A stretch of DNA of 64,000 nucleotides from Crocodylus rhombifer (GCA_038503035.1 JAVSML010001155.1:62001-126000); one strand, 5' to 3'. Positions 11,731 through 22,996 are shown, counted from the first letter of the stretch. The notes: generated by a model not told the origin, from the letters alone. Numbers and translations are program-made.

Positions 11731-12299
11731 CAGGTTTCCCTCGATTTATGCTGTATATGTGATCTTGGAGAACGGCACATAAATCAAATTTGCATAAAGA
11801 GAATGCAGTTTACAGTGCAATAAATAGGGATAGGTTCCCATGGCAGGGAGGGAGGCAGGGAGGGAGGTAGTGAGGCTGGGACTAGGGAAGAGGTGGGAGA
11901 AGGGGTGCCGCTGCCGGGGCTGCACAAGGCAGTAAACCAGAGGGAACAGGGCGACACTCACCCCAGCTCCCGCTGCAGCAGTCCTGGGAGCGGCCAGTGC
12001 CAGCAGCCTGCAGCCACTGGGCTGCACCATGCTCCGCCTGTCCCCACTCACCTTGTTCCTGGTGCAGGCAGCTGGTGTCAGCTGCTCCCGGGGTCTCTTC
12101 TGCAGCCAAGGCTGGGGTGAGTGGGGCCATGGTCCTTTCCTCACCCCCACAGACTTACCTGCTTGGGCAGGGGGAGGCATCTAAGCTGACTGCATGAAAG
12201 TGAATTTACCTTGCATATAACAAATTATAGGTCTAAATATGCTCATTGCATAAGACAGAATTTGCATATAAAGAACCTGCATACATCAAAGGAAACCTG
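11731..12299. mobile_element. Non-autonomous pogo/Tigger-like element, 569 bp
   Basis: The left end CAGGTTTCCCTCGATTTATG is matched by the inverted right end CAGGTTTCCTTTGATGTATG, with TA on both outer sides (11729-11730 and 12300-12301). TA target duplication and CAGG..CCTCG.TTTAT ends are typical of the Tigger/pogo branch of Tc1-mariner. The middle is GC-rich and non-coding, giving spurious frames near 11882-12197. Confidence 0.75.
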
Positions 12300-12393
12300 T
12301 ACAGAAAGCACTGCCCAAAGCAGAAATTATTTAACTGTAATCCTTACCCCAACACTCCTTTATAATGAACTATATTTTACTTAAGTGACATAC

Positions 12394-12506
12394 CCTGAAC
12401 ATGGAGTTGTCGAATCAGAAAGTCTGACTGGAGGGGATTTAACTGGACTCTCCTGCTGAGCATCAAACATAAGATACAAAGACTGTTTCTTCTGGGTACT
12501 ATCATC
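12394..12506 (-). CDS. TACC2: TACC2 exon with KKQSLYLMFD motif
   Basis: The 113-nt exon lies between the acceptor tgtcttttgaag and the donor gtatgt (12393). It encodes DDSTQKKQSLYLMFDAQQ, then ESPVKSPPVRLSDSTTPCSG, residues 624 to 661. KKQSLYLMFD aligns with the TACC3 segment that carries the Aurora-A phosphoserine needed for clathrin binding (established for TACC3). Here the aligned position is Ser (TCT), residue 632. Two SP sites follow. The last Gly codon is split GG|G with the next exon. Confidence 0.95.
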
Positions 12507-13408
12507 CTTCAAAAGACAAGAAAGGACATATTAAACAACTTCCCATATTATACCAATTCACTGACTCCAATGACTGACAAACAGCATTTCCATCTGAAGC
12601 TCTCAGTCTAGGGTCTTCAGATTAGTATTTACTATTTGGTGCTAAAACACAATGTATAATACGTCATTAAAAGAACTGCCTATTTTATTAAAAAAAAAAA
12701 TCACCAGTGAACACACAATTCACTTTTAAAATTGTTTTTCACTGCCATTTGGGATTAATTAGAATTGAGGTACTGTCTAAATTCTGTAACCTGTTCTTTT
12801 GAGATAGATCACATAGCACTCACTGACTGAAAGCGTCATCAAAAATTAATTGGAACCGACTTTCCTTCATCAAATCAAATACCCAAGGGTTTCCCATTGA
12901 AGGAATGCTTCACTCTTATGTGAACTATAGAGAACTTAGAAATTAATAAGATTCTAAATGTCTATCTAATTAACCAAATAAATATAAGACAAAACAATCT
13001 GATATTTTAAAATCCTGTATTTCCACATTTTACACCAAGTCTGTGCTTTGAAGAAAAGCACTCACTTCCCATTTCCTTCCACAAAAACATTTAGTCATGG
13101 TTTGTGGATTTCCGTGCACTGTTTAGTAACTCAACAGAGATTGCTCTGGGAATTTTTAACTGGTTTTAATTTGCAAAAAGGGCAACTGAAAATTTATCTC
13201 AGATTAAACAGCCTCTACAAGCATAGGGGCAAACAAAGTGCATACAATTTACCTGACTAAAAGGAACTGTACATACAATCTGCTTCAGGCAGATGTACGG
13301 TTAATTCAGTGTGTAGCTGGGAATTGTCCAGATGGCATTACCACATCAGTTCATAATGACTACAGCTTGGAAATAAATTGAAGTGGAAATTCGCAAGTGA
13401 AAACTTAC
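12507..13408 (-). other. TACC2: TACC2 intron, no recognised content
   Basis: About 0.9 kb, AT-rich. No repeat family, RNA gene or extra exon recognised. The plus-strand frame at 13048-13260 shows no protein family features. Confidence 0.7.
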
Positions 13409-13470
13409 AGGCACAGAGGAGCCTATTTTCTCCATATATTCTATTTCATATGAGTTGCCATAATCCAGCT
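13409..13470 (-). CDS. TACC2: TACC2 exon ELDYGNSYEIEYMEKIGSS
   Basis: This 62-nt exon is preceded by the acceptor ttctgttgcag; the donor gtaagt begins at 13408. With the G carried from the previous exon it encodes ELDYGNSYEIEYMEKIGSSV and a final Pro, residues 603-623, ending in phase 0. It is too short to appear as an open reading frame with its own Met. The EIEYMEKIG segment is conserved across TACC1 and TACC2. Confidence 0.94.
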
Positions 13471-14319
13471 CTGCAACAGAAAGAAAAATGTTCCTAGTAT
13501 AGGGGGGGAAATACAGTTTTTGCATATGTGAATGAAATATTAACTACACATTTTTAAGTGTTATTCCTGCCCTGAGGCTTTATTAGTGATGCTTTTCTAA
13601 TAAGCATGAGAAACAAAATACAAGCCCTATAGCAAAAAAAGGCAAAATTTGATCCACGCTATTATGAATTTGCCTGCAAAACTCCTACTCAGTCTGTTTT
13701 CTTTGTCCAAGACGCACTTGCACATCCAATGACTATTACTGAAGTAGCAAACCCACTGTGCAATTTTCCACTCTTACAGTATCTTAACCATAGCTCATTA
13801 CAAATCATCAAAAATATTTTTCTTGATAATTATTTCCTTCAGTGAAAGAAGAAAGATTTTGCAAGTTCATGAAAGATCAAATTTGTTCATATGTGAAAGT
13901 ATGCAGATCTTAATGACAAATTATAATTTTGTTACTTGATAAAAGATGGATTACAAATCCAGAAATTCACTTGGCGAAAGATAATTAAATAGCATTGCTA
14001 TTTCAAATTGTTGTTAATAGGGACAGTCTGAGGAATAAGTATTTACAGAGAAGCTTTGTTCTCCCAACCTCTAATAAATGCCTTTACTGCTCTACTATTT
14101 CATATCTCTTAATTATTCATAGGAATTAGCCAGCACTGCTTTCATGTCCTAGTCACACAGGGGAGAATTGATATAGACAGATACACAGACAAAGAAACTG
14201 CTGACACAGACAGGAGATAAGTGAAACAAATATGAGATTAGGGCTTGATCCTGCCAATACATGAGAATACCTTGCGTGAGTAGTCCCACCAAAATCAACA
14301 GGTTTATAACATTAATAAA

Positions 14320-15150
14320 AGAATTTTGCTCAGCACGCCGCAGCTGGCCTGTGCTCTGGGCCAGCTGCAGCTGGGAGGCTGTAAACAGCTGCACTGGGCT
14401 CTGAGTCACTGGCACTGGATCTGTAGTGGTGGCAGCTGCACACATGCCCCAGGGCAGATAGCATGAGAGGAGCCTGGGGCAGCGCAACCCTGGCCCCACC
14501 CCTGCCATCTTCCCAGAAGCACGGGTGCACCTGTCATCACCACAGAGCTGGTGCTCCAGAGCCCGGTGCAGCTGTTTGCAGCCTGCTGACCATCTACTAC
14601 ACCTTCTCAGAGCCTCGGCCAGCTGTGGTAGGCAGCCCCAGGAGGCTGCAAACAGCTGCACTAGGCTCCAGAGCCCTTAGCCGGGTTCTGCAGTGACATG
14701 GCTGCTCTGGGTGGATGGCAGTGGAGGGGACGAGTTTGCACTGCTCCAGTCACTTCCCCTTTTGTCCACCCAGAGCCATGCATGCACCCACCACTGAGCC
14801 AGTGCTGGTGCTCCAGAGCCCAGCACAGCTGTTTGCAGACTCCTGGCTGTCTGCCGCAGCCAGCCCAGGTGCTGGGCAGCTGCAGCTGGTGGCTGGGGGG
14901 CTGCAAACAGCTGCACTGGGCTCTGGAGCCTCTGAACCCGCTCCGTGCTGATGGTGACTACATGCATGCTTCAAGACACAGGGCAATCCCTCCCCTGCTC
15001 TCTGCCTCGAGGCACACGTGCAGCCGCTGCCAGCAATGAGGATCAGGCCCCCCGCAGCTTCCACGCGGTCTGCCCTTTCCATGCCAAGTCAGGGTTGGGG
15101 TGTTTTTGCCACTTCAGCCATGCTGCCATTGTACGCCATACCAGGTAGAC
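14320..15150. repeat. GC-rich repeat cluster with alternating inverted units
   Basis: A core block of the type gctgcaaacagctgcactgg occurs repeatedly and in both orientations. Plus-type copies lie near 14380, 14647 and 14902, and inverse copies (cagctgtttgcagcc type) near 14568 and 14826. GC content is far above the flanks. Sharp ends could not be defined, so family is unknown; by analogy with other blocks in this window it is probably the interior of a hAT-type element. It explains the many overlapping frames on both strands. Confidence 0.6.
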
Positions 15151-15241
15151 TAGTTGTTGTCAAAACCAATGAGGCTCATTTAAAAAAATAGCAAGTAAGT
15201 GTAAATGTCTTAACTGTCTAAAGGAAACAGGAGGAAACTAC

Positions 15242-15731
15242 TAGGCCTGAGCAAAGCAGCTAGTATTTGCTTCGGATTCAGCCGGTTCGGGGGACAGTGA
15301 TTCGATTCGGTGATTCAAATCACTGTACCGATTTGATTTGGCCAAATCGCTCATGCAGAGCTCTCCATGCAGCATGGGGCAGTGGGGGGCAGCGAGGATC
15401 GCCCTCCCGCCCGGCAGTACCCAGCAAGTCAGGGCTCTTTTTTAAAGCACTGGGAACTGGGGCCTGGCAGGAGCCCCCTCCATGATCCCTCCCTCTTCCT
15501 CCAGCCCCCCTCCCCTACCCCCTACTTGGAGTCTGGAGTCTGGCTCCAGCTCCCTGCTGCAGCAGGCAGGGACTGTCCAAATCACTGAAGCTTTCCAAAG
15601 ATTTGGAGAGCTTCGAATCAATTCGGACCTTTTAATTGGTCCCAATTTGGTTCAAATGTGGAGATTTGGCCACTGAATCAGGCCGAATCTCCTCCGAATT
15701 GAATCAGTACCTGAAGCTTCGTACAGCCCTA
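15242..15731. mobile_element. Non-autonomous hAT, same family as the 1655-2862 element
   Basis: The left end TAGGCCTGAGCAAAGCAGC and right end (inverse TAGGGCTGTACGAAGC) resemble the ends of the element at 1655-2862. Shared subterminal blocks include ggacagtgattc, gattcaaatcactgt and tttgatttggcc. Flanking octamers gaaactac and aaaacaac match at 6 of 8. It is a shorter member, 490 bp, with a different GC-rich centre. Confidence 0.78.
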
Positions 15732-17768
15732 AAAACAACATGTATTAAATATATACTCCCTTCTACCTAGAGCAAAAAAAGAAATACAAATACTGGCATT
15801 AAGTGTGAAATAAGATCATGTAGCACCTGTGCAGAAGAAATCAGGAAGTAAATTACTAAAAAACTTCACTGGTTTAGAAATACCTCTATTTGTTCCAACT
15901 CCTCATCCTGCAGTCAGCTGTACAAACTAGCTCCTAACTCCTGGTGAATAACCTATTTGAAAGTGTACACCGAGGGACAGACTGTCCTCTGCTGGCAGAT
16001 AGGGTAACAACTGTATGTCAATTTAATCCCCACTTTAAGGGCCATGCAAATATAATCCATGTGATTTGATTTTGGGGTTGATCTTCATTTAACCTCATTT
16101 GGTTCCAAGTGTAGTTTGTGGGTAGAGATGCATGAACTAGAAACAAAAGAAATTATCTGGCTCATTAAAGAGGATTCTTTTCTGATATCCGTGGTTTTTC
16201 ACACACAATTAAAGTAGATGGCAAGATGAGGGCCATTCCAATGAATTAATGAAGTGGTATGAATGAGTCTGAGTGAACAGTATGTACTGGTGGAGATGTC
16301 ACTGTACAAAGACAGCTTCTGGTGACAGGAGAATAGCCACAACATCAAAAAATGTTTAAACAGATGCATCAGTAGACATCCCTGGAATCAATCAAAGATT
16401 TCCCAAAGCAGCATGAGCAGAACTGTCAAGGGAAGGAATGATTATTTTTAAATGATTTCAAAGAGGAAGTACTGTTGATTATAATTAATGTGCAATCTGA
16501 AACTCTGCTCATACTACCCACACATGTGAGGCAAGAGGATTAGCATTTAATTAGGAGGTCTGTTCACTTTCTGTTAATAGGTACAAGCTGAAATGATGGG
16601 TTTTAGTGCCTCCATAAAGTGGGTTGTTTGTTCAAAAAATAGTTTTTTGCTGCACCTTTTCTTTAAAGACACAGCATGAATGTTATATGAAGCAGTCACT
16701 TAAAATGCATTTGATTCCTATATTTATGCATTAATCCATTTAACAATGGTAGGGAATAAATTATTCAGAGTGATCCATCCAAAAAGGAACATCAACAGAC
16801 CTCAGAAAGGTCCTAGACATAAAAACAGTCAAGTGTACACATGAATATTCATATGCACTGTACAATTAAACCCAGTACCGTCACTCCCATGCATAGTTAG
16901 GCACGTGTTTGCTAGGTTATGCTGTAGAAGCCTACCTAATCTGGCTGTCTTTAACAAGACTAAATTTCAATATTATTTTAACATCCCATTGGGCCTTTGG
17001 GCAGAAAAGATTAATGATGGAGAAAATGAAACCAGCAAGGTCTGAAAAAGATGCCTTGGAAATGGATTAGCCTTTTCATATTTATAACTTCCTTCATTTA
17101 TAAGTTGCATCCTTAGGGCAGATCTGCAAAGCCCTTCTTTATGCGACTGTGACTCCCTGCAAGAGTGAGAAACGCTCATTCACAAGAAATAGCTTCTGTC
17201 CCTTTCTCGTTTCACAGGCTATGAACAGTATCAAGAATTAATGATAATATAGAAAATTCTAACAGGATCTTACAAATGTTTGCTTCAAAAAATTGATGAA
17301 CAACTCTTGGAACAACAGAACAGAATAGCATAGCATAGAATATGTGTTAGTGAAAGCTAATCTAGACATTGCTGGATACCCTGGGCTTTTATATATTTAT
17401 AATGTATGATGAAAGCTGAGAGTTTAGAGAGACATGCTGCATTAAAGAAGGAAGTTTATATATATAGCAGACAGATTTATGGCAGAATGTGAATCTGGAT
17501 CCTTCAGTACCGACGCTCAATTCTCTAACACTTGAGGTCAAAGACTACAGGCCCAGAAAAAAACCAAAGCCATTTCTTTCAGTGGTCTCTGGACTGGGTG
17601 TAAGCACATAGCCGAGAGCAGTATCAGCCCACAATCCCTTCTGTTTAAGCCACAAGAGGTCAAAAGAAATTTCTCCTTCAGTTCCCCGCCCCCCCCCACC
17701 ATTCTTTCTTGCCTTTGCCTTGAGAAGTAAAATGTTGACTAGAGTAGACTGGTGGTATATAAGCTTAC

Positions 17769-17976
17769 CCTCTGTAGGAGAGTTGAACTTGGTCTCGTTT
17801 ACAAATGTAGATAGGTCAGATGGCTCTGGGTAATCCTGTTTATCTGAATTCAGATCCACAGTCATGCACGTCCATTTCTGACTGGTCACTGAAGATGCCA
17901 GTTTTTCCTCATCTGTCGCGTGAACCACAGTAGATATAACTGGGGGTGTTTCTGGAGTAGGCAATGGAGTAGAGTC
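17769..17976 (-). CDS. TACC2: TACC2 exon with KWTCMTVDL block
   Basis: The 208-nt exon runs from the acceptor cctctgcag to a donor gtaagc at 17768. It encodes DSTPLPTPETPPVISTVVHA, TDEEKLASSVTSQKWTCMTVDL, then DLSTFVNETKFNSPTE and one base of a Glu codon, residues 534-602. The order and spacing match TACC2. An apparent longer open frame reading past 17769 is only intron read-through. A c-run (cccccccc) lies in the downstream intron near 17690. Confidence 0.95.
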
Positions 17977-19447
17977 CTGCAGAGGAACAAGGCAACTTGG
18001 CTTTATCGTTCTTTGTGATCATGCCGAACAACTAGAAAGAAACACTTCTCTGAATTCGTTCACCAGGTTTAATTTCCCTCATAAACGCTTTAATTTCATG
18101 CAACCTACTGCAGGTCCATATAACATACCTGAGTAGTGAGAGTTGGAGAACTAATTTTTCTTGCTAATCAAATTCTTGCTAATTAAAATCTCTTTACCCC
18201 AGCGGTGGGCAAAATGCGTATGTGACCCGCCAAGCCATTCTATCCAGCCCGCAGGGCCCATAAAAAAATTTAGAAAATTAATATTAATCTGCTCCAGGCT
18301 GCCTGTCACGTGGCCCTTGATGGCTTGCCAAAACTCAGTAAGTGGCCCTCTGCCCCAACTAGTTGCCCACCCCTGCTTTACTCTATGCACTGCAATTCTT
18401 TTAGAACAACGATATGGCAACTTGTGTTGATTATGAGGTAAACTGAAAATGTGCCAACTGCATTTTACTTGTTCTGTGAAAAAATTACTTCACCATACGA
18501 GAGGAACCGTTGTAGATTTTCTTTGTTGCCTTTACTGCACACTCTTTTTCATGTTACTCATGCTCCAGGGTGTACGTGGAAGTTTATAAATTCTGCTAAT
18601 GCAGAAGACTGCTAATACATGGAGCTGGTGGCTAGGCATGTACATTTTGAGAAAATTTCAAGAGTAGAAACACCTTTTTGCTGGTAAAGCTCAGGCACGT
18701 GATGTAAATAAATGGCACATAACATATGTGGTTTCCCAGAACAGCTAACTTGAGTATTTCCCTTATGGTGGCAAATACTGTATAAACATGGACCTTAGAG
18801 GTCTTAAGTCCTCCCCCTCCTCTACAATGTCAGCCAGCTTAAATGAAAGGTTAGGAGAAATAATATGGGAGATGAACAATAGCATGAAAAGAAATACCCC
18901 AGATTAAAGCCGTTATCTCATACATGGCACAGCCATTGTTAACTCCGAGCTCAAGAAAGGCCACCCGCCTGTGTTTTACAATGACAAATAAAATTGCTGT
19001 TTCAGTGCAGACACATATTCCCTGCAGACTAACACACTTGCTTTATTTCTACTTCCCTTTCAGCACATCATTTTTATTTTGTTTACTACATTTACAATTT
19101 ACTGGCCTAAAAATATCGGGGTTAATAGTTACTTTAGTACTTTTCCTGAGCCACAACAGACTTTTATTTATAAATGTTTATCATTAATGTATTAATATCA
19201 CAGCACAGGGTTTCCAAAAGAGAACTCTGCAACAATCCAACTGGAATTCTTAGGACAAATGCTCGGCCTAATTAGCACTGCACTAATGAATCCTGAGACT
19301 ATAGATTTAATAAAGTATTATGACTGGAGGCCAAAATGTTCACAATCCTCACCAAACCACAGACTTGTTCATTTATACCAATGCTGTGTCAATGTTTTTT
19401 TCCTGCAACAAGCAATAGGTATGTATTAAAATAAGAAAGTACTTTAC
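17977..19447 (-). other. TACC2: TACC2 intron
   Basis: About 1.5 kb. It contains the hAT at 18200-18375; the remaining sequence, including about 18440-19440, shows nothing recognisable. Confidence 0.7.
18200..18375. mobile_element. Non-autonomous hAT (CAGnGGTGGGCAA ends), 176 bp
   Basis: Left end CAGCGGTGGGCAAAA and inverted right end CAGGGGTGGGCAACTAG. The flanking octamers ctttaccc (18192-18199) and ctttactc (18376-18383) match at 7 of 8. Subterminal blocks (ccagcccgcagggccc, ttgccaaaac) recur in the 58175-59198 element, so both belong to one family. Confidence 0.9.
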
Positions 19448-19508
19448 CTGTGAGGGAGGATCAGAAAGTGGAGATCTTTTTGGTGACTTTTTCACCCTAA
19501 ATGTATCA
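19448..19508 (-). CDS. TACC2: TACC2 exon DTFRVKKSPKRSP
   Basis: This 61-nt exon has the acceptor ctttgtttttag upstream and the donor gtaaag at 19447. It completes the Thr (or Ser, if the cassette is used) codon and encodes DTFRVKKSPKRSPLSDPPSQ, ending in phase 0. It covers residues 513-533 without the cassette. The KKSPKRSPLSDPP block is basic with two SP sites, typical of proline-directed kinase targets and of a nuclear-localisation-like cluster (inference). It is essentially identical to the mammalian exon as remembered. Confidence 0.95.
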
Positions 19509-19794
19509 CTAAAAACAAAGTTAACACTGTAAATATACCATACTTCAGAGAATCATCAGCATATTACACTTAGTAATAGAGAGCTAAAGAAAAAAACCCA
19601 CCTCTGCATAACTTCCTTATTTAGGCATCCTTCCAACTGACAGCAACCCCACAACCCCATGCTTTTAGCATGCATTTTGGATAGGACTTAGATCCCCAAA
19701 ACAGCACAATAAACTAAGTATAGTAATAGAATTAAACAGGCTTGCCAGAGGTCTAAATCCAGAGGGAAAGCTTGTTCAAATTAAATATTGATGA

Positions 19795-19985
19795 CTGTTG
19801 ACAGAGAGAATTGTCCAGTGGTCAGGGAACTGGCAAAGGACTTGAATTCAGGTTCCTACTTTGCCACAGCCACAGCAACTGTGAGAAACTTAGGGAACTT
19901 AAGTTTGTCCCACGACTGGCCCCTTGAAAGCACCCTACAGCCATGCCGTGACACAGCAGTGTGCAGCTGCAAAGCACTTTAAAAG
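19795..19985 (+). mobile_element. MIR-like tRNA-derived SINE relic
   Basis: The pattern agrees with MIR: cagtggtcagggaactgg, then gaattcaggttcctactttg (B-box region), ccacagccacagcaactgtg, and gaaacttagggaacttaagt corresponding to the MIR core. The end resembles the aaagcactttaaaa tail. It is heavily mutated; the family call is from memory. Confidence 0.45.
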
Positions 19986-20180
19986 TGACCGATCGCATGA
20001 CAAATAAACTCTTCTGTAATGAGGACTCAGACGAATGTGCTCCAAGGCTTGCAAGGAAAAACCTTTTTTTGCAACTATTTAGTTGGTTTAGTAAAAGGTA
20101 TCATCTCTACCCAAAGCGTTTTGTCTCTAAGGCAGTGCACCTTCATTAACTTCTGTCTAGCCCAGCCCAGCCCCACCCCT

Positions 20181-20288
20181 GGTGCTGTCTGCAGGAAGGG
20201 CGGGGGGAATCCTTTTACCCCTACTCCAGCTCAGGCTGGGCATACCCCAGTCTAGAGCTCCCTCCCCTCCCTTCCTGCAGACAGCACC
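20181..20288. repeat. Perfect 20-bp inverted repeat with 68-bp spacer
   Basis: ggtgctgtctgcaggaaggg (20181-20200) is exactly mirrored by cccttcctgcagacagcacc (20269-20288). The GC-rich context (about 20155-20420) resembles the GC-rich interiors of hAT elements elsewhere in the window, so it is likely part of a fold-back repeat whose ends I could not define. Confidence 0.8.
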
Positions 20289-22597
20289 TGAGCTGTAGGG
20301 GGTGAAGCGGAGAGCAACGGAGGGAGGCCTTAGGGGAGTGAGGCTGCAGACATGCAGCTCTTCCTGGATCAGCTCCAAAGTGGAGCTCAACCCCTCCACC
20401 CAACACAATAGCAATGTCTGTTGAGTCGGGGGAGAGGGAGTCACTCTAACACACAGTGCTTTCTGTGAAGTGCCATGAGTTAGAGTGAGAAGCTGCACAT
20501 CTGTCAGCACTCTTAACTAGTTCCTTTGTGCTTGAGCTCCCCATTTGCAAATCGAGCATAATGGCACAAGGGTGATATGGGGATAAAAACTGGGATGCCC
20601 TGAGACACTATATTCAGGTCCAAGTACCTTAAGAAATCAATATGTCCTTGATGAACTGCCCAAAAAGTTTGGTGGTAGGATATGCATCACATGAGGGCCA
20701 AACTATATTCTCAAACACATGTGATAGGAAAATGAAGAGTCCAGGACAGAACTTGAATCTACATGGTATTTTAAAAGGAATATATGGACTAATGCAGCAA
20801 CTGTGATTCTGGTTTTAATACATCCCACAGCATAAATTTAAAATGGAACAATCTTAAACCAAGATTTCACATTTTCCAGTCAAGCACATGGAAAAAGGAA
20901 TTTGCATATGTATTATTATGTACAGTTACAGAATAGTGGAGGCTGGTTGGTTTCAACCAAAACATTCAACATATTCCCTAAAGAAAACAGGTCCAGATAA
21001 ACTGGGGGTCTGTGAGTTCTCCAGAAGCAAGTTGCCCAACTTGCCCAAACTCACATGGAAGGAGCAGGAAAACAGGCTACATAATCTGAGGTGGAATTAT
21101 TCAAAAAAGAATTCTCCTATTTTATTTTATTGTTCACTGCTTCATTTGATCTTTTCTCTTATATCAAAATACTACATATTCTGTTTGCATTTTGTGTAAA
21201 CTGGTAGAATGGATCTCCTTACTGTATGCTTTCAGTAAAAAGTATGACTCATAGAAATGTCTTATTTATTTTTATACATAATTTTTGTTGCTCATTTTAT
21301 TGTACTGGTTTGGCAAAAGCTATATATAACCTACTACTAGTAGTACAATACTTCTTAGATAGGTTTAGGTGCAGTTGTGAGCATAGCTGACCAGCTCTGC
21401 CCCAATTGATGACTACTGTTTCATCAAAAAAAATCACAATAAAGGGTTTCACTTGCTAGAGGATAAATCAATACTGCACCTAGAGGCATATATGATGGAA
21501 CAACTGACCAGCTGGTTGGGTGGGTGTTCTATGCCAACCATAAATTACTACATTATGAAAATGTAGATAATGAAAACAATTTATACCTTTATAAAGAAAT
21601 TATAAACTTTTTCAAATGTCTAAGAAATACTTCATTACTGTGTTGTATATCATCACAGCATACTAAGCAAGCTGATAAGGAAAAGGAAATTTCAATGCTT
21701 TTACCTAAGACATCAAATATATATAGCTTGAATTAGCTAATCTTCCTTGACAGGCAACCAGACACTGCTATAATAGTTTCCTCAAGCTCATTCACAGCCA
21801 GGCAGTGTCACTTAAAATCATTTCTACATTAGCCAGAAAAAGAACACTGGTAATATAAAGCTTCATGCCCAATAATAATTGATCATGCTGAAAATAAATG
21901 CATAAGTAAAAATTAAAAGGAAAAAGCCCAACATTCAAATAAGGCACTTTCACCATAACAGCCACAGTAGGTTAAAATTACTTACAACAGAGAACATACA
22001 GACATCACATCTTCTACCATCCTAAGACAAATAAGATAAAGAAAAGAGAGACAGACAGAAGGAACTGACAAAAAGGATAAACCTGCAGACACTATTAATG
22101 TGTTAGAGAAAAATCATCATGCACTTTTGATATCAGCACAATCTTAAACATGTATCTGGTGGAAGGGGAGGATGAGGAGAGGGAACATTCTTAAGCCAGT
22201 TTGTTTTAAATCCAGGCTTATGATTTATGCCATTTCACCTCATAAAAGCCATTTTCAAAGGTAAGTCAGTTAATCTGCTTTCAGTGTTTTGCCCATGCTT
22301 GCCTTTTTTGAGGCTGACCAACTGTTTTCTTGTCAAAATAAAATATTTGTTACTATCAGTTTGTAAAAAACATTCCCAAGGAAATCAGTAGCCATTAAAG
22401 TTTAAGTAAACCACATGAATAGTTTGGGCTCTTTCATGTCCATTGATCTACAATTAAAGTGACAGAAAAAATCTCCTTGTGTGTGTAATAAAGGCCAAGA
22501 AAAAAATTACATTTCTTGATGTTTTCATAGTTTCAGCTCTTAAAAGAACTCAAGTTTGAGTTTTGAGAGTTCAGTTGATTGCTCTGAAAAAATGACA

Positions 22598-22730
22598 GAA
22601 AGCAGAGTAGATTTGTACCTTACAGACTAAGAGGGGAATAGCATAAGCTTCAGAAGCAGCAGGCTTACTTTGGATGAAGCCCACTGATTTAGTTGGTCTA
22701 TAAGGTGCAAATCGACCCTGCCTTCTGCTT
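22598..22730. repeat. Fold-back amniote repeat with AAGGTGCAAAT arms
   Basis: The left arm (gtagatttgtaccttacaga) is mirrored by the right arm (tctataaggtgcaaatcgac), with gaagcagcaggc and atgaagccca in the middle. It corresponds to a repeat familiar from turtles and crocodilians (ctataaggtgc with cataagctt). It lies about 95 bases from the predicted cassette exon's donor side. Confidence 0.55.
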
Positions 22731-22825
22731 GACTTCAGACCAGAACAGCTGTCTACCGCCCTCTGAAACCTGAGATAGCTCTACTTGAATATCCTACACT
22801 AGCCAGTCTTCAGGCATGTCCGTAC

Positions 22826-22996
22826 CTGTCAAATTTCATGCCGCACTTTTCAGGCAGGACGGGATCTTGAGACTGAGCACTCTCCCTGGCCAGACAGTCT
22901 TTTGAAACACTGGATGCTTCCCAGTCATCAAGTACTTGGGAGAGCTGAGTTGGATCTAAAGGGGCCACCCACTCTTCCTTCATAGCTAAGCAGGCA
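22826..22996 (-). CDS. TACC2: Predicted in-frame TACC2 cassette exon (57 codons)
   Basis: The acceptor ccctcag lies at 22997-23003 and the donor gtacgg starts at 22825. The 171-nt interval is fully open in the one frame set by the flanking exons. It takes the AC left by the large exon and makes ACT (Thr), then encodes ACLAMKEEWVAPLDPTQ, an acidic serine-rich middle (VLDDWEASSVSKD) and LPEKCGMKFD. It ends in AG, which with the first T of the next exon makes Ser. Skipping it also keeps the frame (phase 2 to phase 2, length divisible by three). Composition is acidic and serine-rich like the rest of TACC2. I do not recognise this block in human TACC2, so it is inferred from splice sites, frame and composition only. 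Confidence 0.72.

Larger units (their letters stand above)
10374..12393 (-). other. TACC2: TACC2 intron rich in DNA repeats
   Basis: Besides the hAT at 10390-10625 this intron carries a palindromic amniote repeat (10955-11280) and a Tigger-like element (11731-12299). About 10640-10950 and 11290-11720 are AT-rich with nothing recognisable. Confidence 0.75.
13471..17768 (-). other. TACC2: TACC2 intron with two GC-rich repeat blocks
   Basis: Contains the GC-rich repeat cluster at about 14320-15150 and a hAT copy at 15242-15731. The rest (13480-14240, 15740-17760) is AT-rich intron. The stretch 16430-16600 has several homeodomain-like TAATTA cores and may be conserved non-coding sequence (untested). 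Confidence 0.7.
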
